A stretch of DNA of 64,000 nt from Saccharomycopsis fibuligera x Saccharomycopsis cf. fibuligera (taxonomy: Eukaryota > Ascomycota > Saccharomycetes > Ascoideales > Saccharomycopsidaceae), in the NCBI GenBank assembly GCA_001936135.1, contig CP012818.1, positions 2,542,001 through 2,606,000 on the forward strand, in the 5' to 3' direction. The translations under genes were made by a program, and so were the position numbers. The first letter of the stretch is position 1. Each line of letters starts with the position of its first letter. Shown in pieces: positions 44,911-54,797 of the stretch. A model generated the notes under the pieces. That model was not told the origin of the DNA. It searched no databases and saw nothing but the letters and a program-made list of their open reading frames with translations.

Positions 44911-45362
44911 TGTGCATGAATATTGGTGGTGCTGTTTTTTTTTTTTTTTTTAGTGTTTGATCTTGTGGCCGTCAAGATAAATCATCTTCACATAACGAAG
45001 AAGAAAGCAGTCTTTTGGACGGAAAACTGTGGAGTAGATTGTGCATTTAAATCACCGACAAAGGGAACATAGCAGAGAATGATATTTGTTTAGAGTTATG
45101 AAACAATAGCACAACAGTATGACGTTGACGCCAATTCTATGTGTAACTTTAAAATAATTCCAGGTATTGTGCTGTTGTGTGCGATAAAAAAATTGGATAG
45201 ACATTGCCGAGCCATCGGAGTAACAAGAAAGAAAATTAACGGTGGAAGTTTGTTAGTGGAAAGAGTCATCGTTATCACAAACGTTGATACCCATATTCTT
45301 GTTTTTTTTTTGTTTTTCTGATTTTTGTAACCTTAATAGCAGAGCTGTTTGAGATAACTTGC

Positions 45363-45440
45363 ACACTGTTAGCAGAAACTATGACGGCATATATTTTACT
45401 GGAGATACTCCTTCAACTGCTGACATTGGCAGCAAGCATA
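45363..45440 (-). pseudogene. decayed zinc-ribbon gene (relic A)
   Basis: In one minus-strand frame it reads YYACCQCQQLKEYLQ, stop, NICRHSFC, stop, QCASYL. Aligned to intact copies, the second block keeps C4-x-H-x2-C9-x2-C12 exactly, the first Cys of that block falls on a TAA, and another TAA lies between C9 and C12. The Trp position is Tyr and the linker is two codons short. No ATG lies upstream in frame (open back to about 45492). Two in-frame stops show it is inactive unless the region is spliced. Confidence 0.65.
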
Positions 45441-45931
45441 GTAAACAAGCACTTCTGTTTCCAAGGTCCCGAGTTTCAAGTCCTGCTTAATCCAAAATCA
45501 AAAAAAAAATAAAAAAATTGACAAATAATTTTGACTTGGGAAGATCATCGCTCGCACTTAATGCACAGAAACTTCCGTCCCTGTGTGATCTAAAATTTTA
45601 GTTGAAACTACGGGAACAATTGGCTAATTTATACTCGCCAATCCAATCGCATAGCGGGCCCATGTGCAAGCACTTTTGCGGTTTGTTAATAACTATTGTT
45701 TGCATGTTCCAATGGCCTGAGAAGTAAATTGTAACAGTCTACAAGAAAACGGGCAATTAGCGAGAAAAAAAGGAGCCATTGTAGTGTCGCTACTACAATC
45801 TCAAAAGAAACAAGAAACAAGAAAGTTTATATTATTCGATTAAAAAATTTCAAGAGAGCTGTGTTCTGCTGTGCGAATTCAAATATCACTTTGCAGTTTT
45901 CAAAAACCATCACATCCACCGGCCGTCTTCA

Positions 45932-46069
45932 TCATGGAATATTAATGTTGCAGATATCACACATAGAACATTTGAAGTGAGTGCAATATGGGCACATGTC
46001 GCGATGCAATTCCGTTCTGCGACTACATTGGCAACATAACCACTTGTCCGGGACCTTGCGTAACTCCAT
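45932..46069 (-). CDS. small zinc-ribbon-like protein, W-CC-C family (copy 4)
   Basis: 45 aa from ATG 46069. Very compact: MELRKVPDKWLCCQC, a ten-residue linker, then CPYCTHFKCSMC followed by an extra D-I-C. The His of the consensus is present. The upstream frame remains open for 38 codons without an ATG and is lysine-rich, so a longer spliced form cannot be excluded. Confidence 0.72.
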   Translation of the reverse strand: MELRKVPDKWLCCQCSRRTELHRDMCPYCTHFKCSMCDICNINIP

Positions 46070-47961
46070 GGTAAATGTTGTTATTTTTATAGTTTTTTCA
46101 GCTTCGGAATACCTTTTGTTAAATTTTTGCTGGTGACGCCTGTGTTTTCTGTTAGCAATCACCGCAGTTTTTAAACGAATCACGTCCTCATTTTAGTGGA
46201 GATGAGATACCGAAGCACTCAGAGTGCGTATGTATTTTTAGGCTGTGCTTTTAGTCACACTCGTCAACGAGTCAGTCGAGGGTGGTAGTCAGAGTTAGGT
46301 ATGTTGGCTTTCAGCTAATTTTTGCTTTGTTTAGTGCTTGGCCAAGCTGTGTATATTTCTTAAACTGCGGGAAAAAAAAAAATAAAAAAAATAAAAAATA
46401 GAAGGTAGGATACAAGTGTGGATGCAAACAAAGACTACTGCATGTCTAAGGAACTCCAAAGAGAGAAAGGGAAGCTCACAACGATGAGCAGATTTACCGA
46501 AAATTCATGGGGCTCCATCCTTGATTACTGATCTACAGGCCTTTAGACCGTGGCTTTTGCTCGCTAAAGCCTAAGCTTGCCTAGAAATGTTTCTCGAAGT
46601 CAAACCAGCTGGGGACTTCAGGTTATCAGAGTCGCCTACAGTATAAAAACAAATTGTGAAGACAGAGATTAGCCCAGGCATATGCAGCGTTTGTCACTAA
46701 CAACATCTTCGATACTGTTGCCTGTATATGAAAAAACGTGCAACAGCGATTACATCTGTTGTGACGTCAAATTTCACGTAGGGATGCCTTGGTGTCGCGC
46801 GTTGAGCCACATCGGCACTACTGAAAAAAAAAGTACAAAGAAAATAGAAAAAGGAAACGAAAATGAATCGTTGCGTGACTGAGTTGGCAGGCGAGACACA
46901 TGTCTCTTTTGAAAATAACTCTGAATGTGTGCCCTTTAGTTTCCAAGGACTGAAAGAAATAACGCAAGCCTCGGCTGAATTTTTATGTCGATGTGTCTGG
47001 TCATACCGTGCACAACGCAAAGTAATGCAGGGAAGTTCTGAAGTTCTGAAACTGATTTGTCTTCTAAAGCGGGTTACCCGGCCACCAGACATGGTAGATG
47101 TAAGTTGATCAATCACAACATGGAGTGCCGGCTCTAATGTAGGCTTATGGACATTTGGAATGAAACGGCGCAAACGGCGCAAACGGCGCAAGCGGCGCAA
47201 GTGGCGCAAGCGGCACAAAGAGAAATCAAATTGGTATACGAGAAAGCTCTGGTTTGTGTTGTCGGTGATTATAGTACGCGCTTCCAGTGTCAGCTAAAGA
47301 ATAAAGCTAATCAATGTTGGAGCGTCTTTCAGTTTTTAGTTCACTTTTGGGATGCGTCACTCTGCATGCTTGCAGACGCACTCGTGCTGCAGAGTGGGAT
47401 CTGTTGCATCGGTCAACTTTGTGATATATCGCAAAGGTAGGGCACCGAGATAATATGTGTCAGAGTCTCCACGGTGCCAGCGTACACACTGGGACCACAT
47501 AAACTATTGTAGCTGCAGGAAAGGTCATATATAACATAGTAGTAGCGTATGAGGGGGCGGGCGTTGTGTTGAGCTTAATCAGGTTCGCTATTTTTAGAAT
47601 AGTTCTCCTGCATCAGTTTTGAATGCGGTAGCAGTTATGTGCTATTACAGAAAAATCTTGTGCTTATGTAACCCAAACCTCAACGGTGCAGCTCGTATCA
47701 GCAGCTTGTCCATGTCATGTGACAGACAAACTTGTGCCAAATGGTCACCTGGGGCATCGTTGCCCACGGCTGTCTATCCTTTGAACAGCTTCAATACTGG
47801 TCAATCTCAAAAGCACTTTCCCAAGATTACAAAACTCCCACGTCACGTACTTCAAATCCCGCCAAGAAAAGCAAAGCCTGCCAAGAACAGCAAAGCCAAT
47901 ACCAGGAAAAAATTTCACAATATAGGCTACCAGAATGTGAACCTCTTCCGCTCCTGTTAGC
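46070..47961. other. gene-poor stretch inside the zinc-ribbon array
   Basis: No intact gene is supported. A 97-codon ATG frame (47147-47440, plus) translates the 9-bp repeat as TAQ/AAQ units and later contains SGICCIGQLC; its status is unclear. A W-L-C-C-S-W block (Cys-to-Trp change at the last position) lies at 47881-47898 on the minus strand, in the same frame as the end of relic B. Confidence 0.4.
47163..47216. repeat. six tandem copies of a 9-bp unit (AAACGGCGC)
   Basis: Six consecutive 9-nt copies; copies 1-3 are identical and 4-6 differ by one or two bases (AAGCGGCGC, AAGTGGCGC, AAGCGGCAC). GC-rich in an AT-rich setting. Confidence 0.95.
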
Positions 47962-48107
47962 GTAGTTGTAGTATTTCCTGTAGCAACAACCGATACACAC
48001 TCTTATCTTATCACTAAGACAAGACTACGCTCGCAGCACAACCACGCAGCAATGACAGGTCGCTGGCTTGCAGCAGAATAACTACGAGGACTGAAAAAGA
48101 TATTCAT
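47962..48107 (-). pseudogene. decayed zinc-ribbon gene (relic B) with a 1-nt deletion
   Basis: An ATG at 48107 opens a 34-codon frame ending AAWLCCERSLVLVIR, where the third Cys of the W-x-C-C-x-C block has become CGT. Exactly 29 nt later, in the next frame, is VCIGCCYRKYYNY: C1 and C4 are kept, and C9 and C12 are both TAC. Intact copies need 30 nt here (ten codons), so a single-base deletion explains the shift. All changed Cys differ from TGT/TGC by one or two bases. Confidence 0.65.
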
Positions 48108-48395
48108 TTTGTGACTAAAACAGTACTCAGAAGATAGCTAATTTTGTTGAGGATGTACACTTGATACATAAGACTTCAAGTGGTAATGCCGAGTTACCAA
48201 ACCCCATCGAAGAGTCAGCTCGTCCAAAAAACAATCTTGCTGTGGAACCCACAACATACGTGTATATTGGCGCCGTGTTCTCTTATAATACTCTGCGGCC
48301 TTCAGCGCACGTTAAAAAAAATTCCATTTCAGGCTCCTAATCTTCGGGAATCTTGTGTTTAGCTATTGTTGGCAAGTTTGTGATCAGAGAACCAA

Positions 48396-48614
48396 CTACT
48401 TGTAGCACTTATCGCAGGTCTTATGCCCACAGGTGTGACATTTAGTGCACTTCTTGTACTCCCAGCCCCCACAGTTGCAGCATAACCACTCGACTTGGAA
48501 CAATTCGTCGCTTGTGAACATCGCCACGATACTCTTCTTGTTATTTGCTTGCTGTGGATTTATTGTATGAAAAAATCTTGAAGTAAAGCAGAAGTAAGAG
48601 GAATTATATTGCAT
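48396..48614 (-). CDS. small zinc-ribbon-like protein, W-CC-C family (copy 5)
   Basis: 72 aa from ATG 48614, or 41 aa from the internal ATG at 48521 (MFTSDELFQVEWLCCNC). The short form matches copies 4, 8, 9 and 10, where the Trp block lies 6-12 residues after Met, so it may be the real start. After WLCCNCGGWEYKKCTK comes CHTCGHKTCDKCYK at the very end. The H is kept. An added Cys in the linker precedes the second block by two residues. Confidence 0.75.
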   Translation of the reverse strand: MQYNSSYFCFTSRFFHTINPQQANNKKSIVAMFTSDELFQVEWLCCNCGGWEYKKCTKCHTCGHKTCDKCYK

Positions 48615-49431
48615 GTATCGGTACTGGTTGAGACACTGGCGGGGTGCAAAACAATCTCATTTATGTGATTTGAGATAAATTTCAAACACTTTGAAATACT
48701 TCTGAAGCAGATAAACAAGAACTTTGAGCTTTAGTGGCACCCACGCTCTACTTTCGTCCTGCTTCTGCTTTAGAATAAAACATTTTAGGTGTCTTTGTGC
48801 TTATAAAGACAACACCTTTCCTAAAAAAGGCAAACAAGCTCACTTATCTGATCAAGATTGCAATTACGCAGAAAAGAGCAAAAGCGTTCCCGATAGGGAA
48901 ATGATAGTGTATATTGCAGTACAAGATTTTTTTTTTTTTTATAAAAAAAAACAAACAAACAAACATTGAGCGAGACCATTATTTAAGGTTAGCGAGCTTT
49001 TCAGGAACCCGAGCTGTCCTAATGGATAAAGTAACTCATTGCACTTTAAGCACATAGTGTTGCAGCAGCTGTAATAAGACCAGTTTAGCTTGCTGCTTTG
49101 AATTCATTCTGGATACCTTAAAATATCAGCCATATAAAATATTATAAAGGGAAGAAAAAAGAATACAGCCGGAATGATATCCATTATGAAAACGGGTAGG
49201 GTCTTGAAGAACAAGACGGGTGCTTTGTGTGGGGTGTCTACCGCTTGTTTTCATTCTCCCCCTTTCAAATGTTTTGCAAGACAGGATAAAGTAAAAAACA
49301 GGATTCTTTTTCTTTCTAAGCTAATATTCCTAACAAGCAAAAAATAAATGTTATTGAAAGTAGCCAATTTTTGAGACGAAAAGTCGCGACTGAGTCATGC
49401 CAGCCAGCCATTGTGAAGGCAATTGAAGAAT
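48615..49431. other. intergenic region in the array
   Basis: 800 bp with no supported gene. A sequence with tRNA-like D-arm wording (GTCCTAATGGATAAAG, near 49016-49031) lacks a T-arm and cloverleaf and is not called. Confidence 0.5.
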
Positions 49432-49638
49432 TTATGACCGATTCATATCAACAAGTACCTCCTTAGCAACTTCATCAATTTGTCTAAGAAGTTCATCACA
49501 GTAAGAACATCGTATATGGCAACATCCTTCTTCGTTGCATTCATCATAAAGATGATACTGTGGAGTTCGGCATTGGCAGCACCACCACTCCAGGTCTGGA
49601 GTTGTCCTTGGTATGGCGTTCAAATCGTGACAGTCCAT
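49432..49638 (-). CDS. small zinc-ribbon-like protein, W-CC-C family (copy 6)
   Basis: 68 aa from ATG 49638. First block LEWWCCQCRTP (residues 17-27), then DECNEEGCCHIRCSYC, where one residue is inserted after the first Cys and the His shifts by one. Unlike most copies it has an acidic helical tail of about 20 residues (LLRQIDEVAKEVLVDMNRS). A 100-codon plus-strand ATG frame starts just upstream (49687-49988) but has no recognised features. Confidence 0.75.
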   Translation of the reverse strand: MDCHDLNAIPRTTPDLEWWCCQCRTPQYHLYDECNEEGCCHIRCSYCDELLRQIDEVAKEVLVDMNRS

Positions 49639-51119
49639 TGGTAACAAACACTTTTAGTTTTAGTGGGCAATATTTAAATGGTTGTATGGCATCTGTAGTA
49701 AAAAAAATTGTGGAAGTGTGTGTTTTGATGTTCTTAAAAGTCAAGGGATTCACTTCTATAAATGTTTTGCTCACTTCAAACAAATATATACTGGGAAGCG
49801 GTTTTTCCTTTTTCGCTGTACCTGTGGCTACTTTTTTTAGCGTGATATATAATGATCAAAAAATTTCTGTTTCTACTGATTGGGAAGATAAAATTTGTAA
49901 TAAGATTAAATTCTTTAATTCGAGAAAGCCATACAAAGCTGTCAGAAAGAAGAAAATAGCAAAACCAAATCACTGTTTGAGCTTATAATTTAGTATACTC
50001 CTGAAAATCAAATACCCAACTGTCAAAGGTTTGACTTCAATCTGTTTCTGTCAAAAGGCGATTTTGACATTGATGCCCATTTTCACCATTCCAGCACCTG
50101 AGTAAGAAACAATAAGTTGCAATGGTAGCAGACTCACCCTTTCCTTGGTGATATCATGTTTTTAAGTTTAATCTTCAAGGTGCCTTATGTCACAATCACT
50201 TTGTTATATCTTAAGCAAAATATGGCTTTTTCTGTTTAAGGTGAAAACGCGATATCTTATAGGTACAATACTGCATCTATTTGCGTTTTCATTGCAAAGG
50301 TATAAGTTTAGCTATCATGGTCTTATTGCCGCGCAGAGAAACTGTCCTGTGACGCAAAGCTAGAACAAGTGCACGCAATTTCACTAGGATCCATGGTAAA
50401 ACTTAGGTCCTTTCTCTCTCCAAAAAATTTCTCAACGAAACTAACAAGTGCACATATTCCACTAAAATCTTAACTGGTAAATCTTAATAGGAATACGGCG
50501 CGAAAGAACTAATAATTCTTTTTGCGTGAGGAAGCACAAATTTCAGTAATTAAATCAACTTCCCATCTTCAACCAAGAATATGCATGTTCTGTTCAAAAA
50601 GCATGTTTGTGACTGCAATATGCAGGAATCGCATTGCAATGCAACCTTCCCTCCGTCCCTTTCCGCCTGCATTACTATGGAGCTATAGCAAATCCTTATT
50701 TTCGTGATTTGCAGTAGGTAGCATAATTTATTAATTGTATACAGACCTTCAAAAACAAAACATATTAAAGAAAATGTAAACAAGTTGACATTGCCAATTT
50801 CGCAACGCGTTATAGAATAGTGAAGGCACACAAATAAGACAATTATAGATAATTGTACGAACTGTTCGAAAAAAAATTCAACTTCAGGAAAAGGAATTGT
50901 AGGTGCTTTATGTTTTTAGCCATTACTAGGTTAGTGAACACTTTTTAATTGAATTAGCTATATCTATAAAGTAGTGCAATTGACAAACAATGAATTTCTA
51001 ATGTCACAAAAACCAATACTTTTTACTTTTAAATTTTTCATTTTGCATATTACAAACTTATAAACCCAGGAACAATATTTGCTGATGTAAGTTCATTAAA
51101 GACTTCTCAGAATTGTTCT
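49639..51119. other. intergenic region in the array with weak remnants
   Basis: 1.5 kb. On the minus strand near 50135-50115 the frame reads stop-V-C-Y-H-C, which is the W-x-C-C-x-C block with Trp to TGA and one Cys to Tyr; no clean second block follows. No intact gene. Confidence 0.35.
50622..50696 (-). pseudogene. possible decayed zinc-ribbon gene (weak)
   Basis: A minus-strand open frame without ATG reads R-I-C-Y-S-S (Trp to Arg, two Cys to Tyr and Ser, each one base away) and, 15 codons later, C-D-S-C. The last two Cys of the second block are not found at the expected spacing. It lies between copies 6 and 7 and has the same orientation. Could be chance. Confidence 0.25.
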
Positions 51120-51305
51120 TCAATTAACATAAGATACCTCCTTAGTGCACCAGTTGCAGCAACTTTGACATTCTTCATGTTGACAATCAGTGCATTTCGA
51201 ATCCCAATTTTCGCCCTCGCAATCGCATTTACAGCACCGCCAATAATAGTGATTTTGAACAACAGTAAATCTAGATGGTCTCCATGGAGCTTGTCTACTT
51301 GACAT
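51120..51305 (-). CDS. small zinc-ribbon-like protein, W-CC-C family (copy 7)
   Basis: 61 aa from ATG 51305. Basic N-terminus MSSRQAPWRPSRF, then HYYWRCCKCDCEGENWDSK, CTDCQHEECQSC and an added C-N-W-C near the end. Nine Cys in about 36 residues. The His is present. The YWRCC-[K/R]-C block links it to copy 2, 12 kb away. Confidence 0.8.
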   Translation of the reverse strand: MSSRQAPWRPSRFTVVQNHYYWRCCKCDCEGENWDSKCTDCQHEECQSCCNWCTKEVSYVN

Positions 51306-51986
51306 CCTTGCTGGTAAACTTTAAAAGCTTAGATAAAGAATATCGATAAGCCAAAAGGTACTTTCAGACTTCTTAAAGTGTAAACTAAGCCAGTTAACTT
51401 GTCTTTCTTAAATATTTGCCAGGAAATGCTTGGGTAGTATTACGAGCTCCCTGTAGCTAGTGTTGCCGCCTAAATAGAGCAATTATTCATGCAGGGACGT
51501 TTTTACACTTCTTATGCATCACATTTTTTTTCGGTCGTGCAGCTCGTCCTGCATTCAAATGTACGTCTAAAGACTGCGTACGATAAAACAATAGGTTTTT
51601 CAGATCTTTTTCGCTTAGTGTTGCTGTGTTTATTAAGTTGAATACCGTCTCTCAAGATGTAGCACAACTGCAGTAAAAATACAGTTGTTTGAGTATGTTT
51701 CTTGTGCAGTTGTTTAAGCGAGCAGTTTCAGGAATTTTTTTTTCCACACGAAAGTTCGATTTATTAACTATATTTAAATGATAGAAAAGATAGTACCTGA
51801 TTATATAGCACCACGGGAGCCAAGCAAAAAGCCAACTGCACAAACATGACAGCTGCTCCGGAGCACCAAAAATCCCTTTCTCACAACCACAAGCCAATAA
51901 ATTAACGTAAATTTGTTGAAGCTTTCGGAAACTTAATCGCCAGCTTAAAAAAGCAAAGTATTATATTTGAACAGTCCTGAAGCTTC
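51306..51986. other. intergenic region in the array
   Basis: 680 bp. A minus-strand open frame without ATG (51897-51652) starts LACGCEKG and contains SCLCSWLFAWLPWC, in which a C-x2-S-x4-W-x2-W series fits the second block with three Cys changed by one base each; the first block is poorly kept. Treated as a weak remnant only. Confidence 0.3.
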
Positions 51987-52127
51987 TCATGCCCGCCGCA
52001 AGCTCTCTTCGCAATCACCACATTTTCTATGATCACAACACTGACAAAAGTAAATGCCTCTGCCCTGTATTCCTTCACACTGGCAGCATGACCAGGCAAG
52101 ATAAATATATTGATTTTGGCGCCCCAT
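51987..52127 (-). CDS. small zinc-ribbon-like protein, W-CC-C family (copy 8)
   Basis: 46 aa from ATG 52127. MGRQNQYIYLAWSCCQC, a ten-residue linker, then CQCCDHRKCGDC and a short tail EESLRRA. It has every consensus position (Trp, first three Cys, four Cys and His of the second block) and is a good reference sequence for the family. Confidence 0.8.
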   Translation of the reverse strand: MGRQNQYIYLAWSCCQCEGIQGRGIYFCQCCDHRKCGDCEESLRRA

Positions 52128-52510
52128 TGTATGATTTTTATGTGGCTTGTGTTCTATGTTTCTTATAAGATTCGTTTGATGAATTTAGGGGAATGAAGTG
52201 AAGCATTATGTTCTTTTTTTTTTAATTTTTTTGATTTCTGGTATTGTACACTGATTGTATATAGGCCCAAAGAATTCTTCTAGCAATTCTAATTGATCCT
52301 TCCCTATACTTATCAAAACACTAAGTAACCTCAATACATACTGATCACCGTAGATACTTGCATGAACCATGCCATATAATGGATTTTAATTCTCCATGCC
52401 CTTCTCTTGTTACTAAGAAGTAGAAAAGTACCAATACCAAAAACCTGGTAAATTTCTCTGTTTGGCAACTATTCTGTCCACTGAAAATTCATATTTTGGA
52501 TGACATCCTC

Positions 52511-52642
52511 CTAGCCAAATCTTATGCCTTCCATACATCTCTTGCAACGTAAATTTCGACACCTAAAGCAGTAGTTGTCTCTTATTTTGTTTTCTTTTCC
52601 ACAAATGTGACAATACCAAAATTGGTACAGTGAGTACAGCAT
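52511..52642 (-). CDS. small zinc-ribbon-like protein, W-CC-C family (copy 9)
   Basis: 43 aa from ATG 52642: MLYSLYQFWYCHICGKEN, then CFRCRNLRCKRC and a tail MEGIRFG. In the first block the second Cys is His (W-Y-C-H-I-C), which can still bind metal. Asn takes the place of the His in the second block. Shares the MLY start and the RCxNLRCxRC core with copy 10, so these are close paralogues. Confidence 0.72.
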   Translation of the reverse strand: MLYSLYQFWYCHICGKENKIRDNYCFRCRNLRCKRCMEGIRFG

Positions 52643-54142
52643 ATTTGGGGAGTACTAAATTTTCAAGTTAATTGATTTCTTAGCAGGACAGGCACCATAC
52701 CTGAATTAGGACAGTATATATATAATCACAGAATAGATTTATAATATATTTTTTAAACTCTGCTCATCAAACTCAAAATAGAAACAAACTTCCAAACTGA
52801 TTCTATAATATGGGTACTTCGGTAAACAAGGTAAAGTTAGATGTGTGTTCGTTATGCATGTTCGTTAAAATAATAAACAAATTTTAACGTCACAAAGTTG
52901 AAAGGTGGTAAATTATCCAACTGCAGACATATCTTTGTAATCTTTTTATAAAAGAACTCGTTGGAAACGAATATAAATATTGTATTTATGCATATATGAA
53001 TACCTGTTCAATTAAAAGTATGCAAACTTTGAGCGTGATAAAGGTTTTATGGTTTGGTAGAAAATTCAAGAAAAAAATCGAACCAAAAGTGCAAAATAAA
53101 TACTGCTACTAGTTGCTGTACCAGAAAATATCAATTTTTTGACACTTTCTTGCATCACATGCTAGGTAAGCTTACTTATAAACGGAGCACAATTTAGCAC
53201 CTTTCGCAAAAAGAGAATTTAGTGACTTTGGCAGGAAATTCTTCTGTCTAGTTATGTTTTGATATTGACTATCTTTTATAACAACACAGTAAGAGATAGG
53301 AAGATCTGCTTTTCATTGTACTTGTGGGAATAATACAAAATGTCGACTTTCAGTCAAACTGAACGTTTTACGTATATGCTAACAGGAACTAACTTTATTC
53401 ATACATCAAATCTTATTATACCCCCTAAAATTCGCATCACAATATATAGCCTCCTCAATAAACTTTATTCTTATGAAAACTCCATATGCTAGTATGTTCC
53501 ATTTAAGGACATAATTTGATAATCCCGGAATTGCCTAATTCATCTTATTGATGTCGCAAGCGCTTGTTCAAGTCGAAACAAAAAGCCAACTTTAATTGAA
53601 CATCATCGTCACTTGTTTTCACTATTTTAATAAGGAAAGTGGTTTCGTTTCTGGTGTTATTATTTAAACAAAAAGAGAGAATGCTGCTGATATGTTGGTT
53701 AGATAACTACTGATTGTCGGTTTGAATGAGGACCGGTGAGATACAAATCTACAAGCCTAAGTACACCTTCTAAATGGGTTGACTATATTACCTCAAAGAA
53801 GTACATATTGCAAAGCCTGTAAAACATTTATTTTCAAAAGAAACAGTAAAAAAGTCAACAGAATTTTATTTTTATCTTTGTATACGATTAGTATATACTT
53901 TGAAATTTTTGCTCCATAAATGCACGGTTTACATTAGCAACAACTGTTATCGGTATATTGGCATAAGCTTCACGAATTGCGTTCTGCCACCAGTATATAT
54001 TAGAAGGAACCTTCCTCTGTAGGAAGCAACAAACAATTTGTATATATGGTCACTTTCTTATAATTAATAAAACCATTTTTTTTTCAATTTTTGCCATTGA
54101 CCTATCCTGTTTTTGTTATACACAATATTTGTCAAATAGTAA
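52643..54142. other. intergenic region in the array
   Basis: 1.5 kb without a supported gene. A minus-strand open frame of about 55 codons without ATG (about 54050-53885) reads smoothly (…YWWQNAIREAYANIP…) but I do not recognise it. No Cys blocks of the family with proper spacing. Confidence 0.4.
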
Positions 54143-54262
54143 TCATGCAATGGTATATTCTCTGCACCTTCTGCATCGCAAGTTGCAACATCTCCGGCAA
54201 TATTTGCTGGCAAGATAATTCCCACACTGGCAAATACAGCAAGCCCAACCGTCGTACAGCAT
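54143..54262 (-). CDS. small zinc-ribbon-like protein, W-CC-C family (copy 10)
   Basis: 39 aa from ATG 54262, the smallest copy: MLYDGWACCICQCGNYLASK, then CRRCCNLRCRRC and REYTIA. Ten Cys in 39 residues. The Trp is only six residues from Met. Because it is so short, chance must be weighed, but all family positions are filled and the paralogue at 52511-52642 shares start and core. Confidence 0.75.
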   Translation of the reverse strand: MLYDGWACCICQCGNYLASKYCRRCCNLRCRRCREYTIA

Positions 54263-54713
54263 CTCGTTAAAAAGTAGTTATGTTTAGAATACCATTAAGC
54301 TTTTTTAACGCTTAAATGAAAAACGTTTAATTTAAAAAGACTAAAAGACAACATGTATTAAGGAAAAAATCTACAACTTAAATACTTCGCGATATTTTAT
54401 GAGTAGAAATTAAAAGTAACGAACACTGTAAAAAATTTTGAAATGCGGCCCTCCAAAGACTATAACATGCTATCCACGTGCATAGTACGTATGTGAACAA
54501 GTTTGTTTCATGAACACCAGAAAAAATGCATAAGTGATAAGTAATCCCAAGTGATAAGTAATCTAAAATGCTATTAAAAAACATATTGAAATGTAATGTC
54601 TGCATACGAATTTTCGTTTCGCTGAAAACTGGTCCCCTGAAATAGCCTTCTGACAGACTAAAAAATTAAACATTTCGAAAAATATCATATTCAAATTCCA
54701 TTCAACAGGGCTC

Positions 54714-54797
54714 ACATCATCCGCCTATCACAGCAAGACGTGAGATACAAACTCTAGCTTGCTTGGTTATTATTTTTCCGCAAAAGCAGCATATTCC
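54714..54797 (-). pseudogene. decayed zinc-ribbon gene (relic C)
   Basis: The minus-strand frame reads G-I-C-C-F-C, ten codons, then C-I-S-R-L-A-V-I-G-G-stop-C. Every spacing equals that of intact copies: the first block has Trp changed to GGA, C4 is CGT, C9 is GGC, and a TGA precedes the kept C12. No ATG lies upstream in frame (a TGA is met first). The match of five intact Cys at fixed distances makes chance unlikely. Confidence 0.7.

Noticed and set aside
49010-49080. tRNA-like wording (CCTAATGGATAAAG) in the array
   Set aside because: No T-arm GTTC-A box, no acceptor stem and no cloverleaf could be drawn.
49687-49988. 100-codon ATG frame on the plus strand inside the array
   Set aside because: Hydrophobic patches only, opposite to and just upstream of copy 6; no recognisable family.
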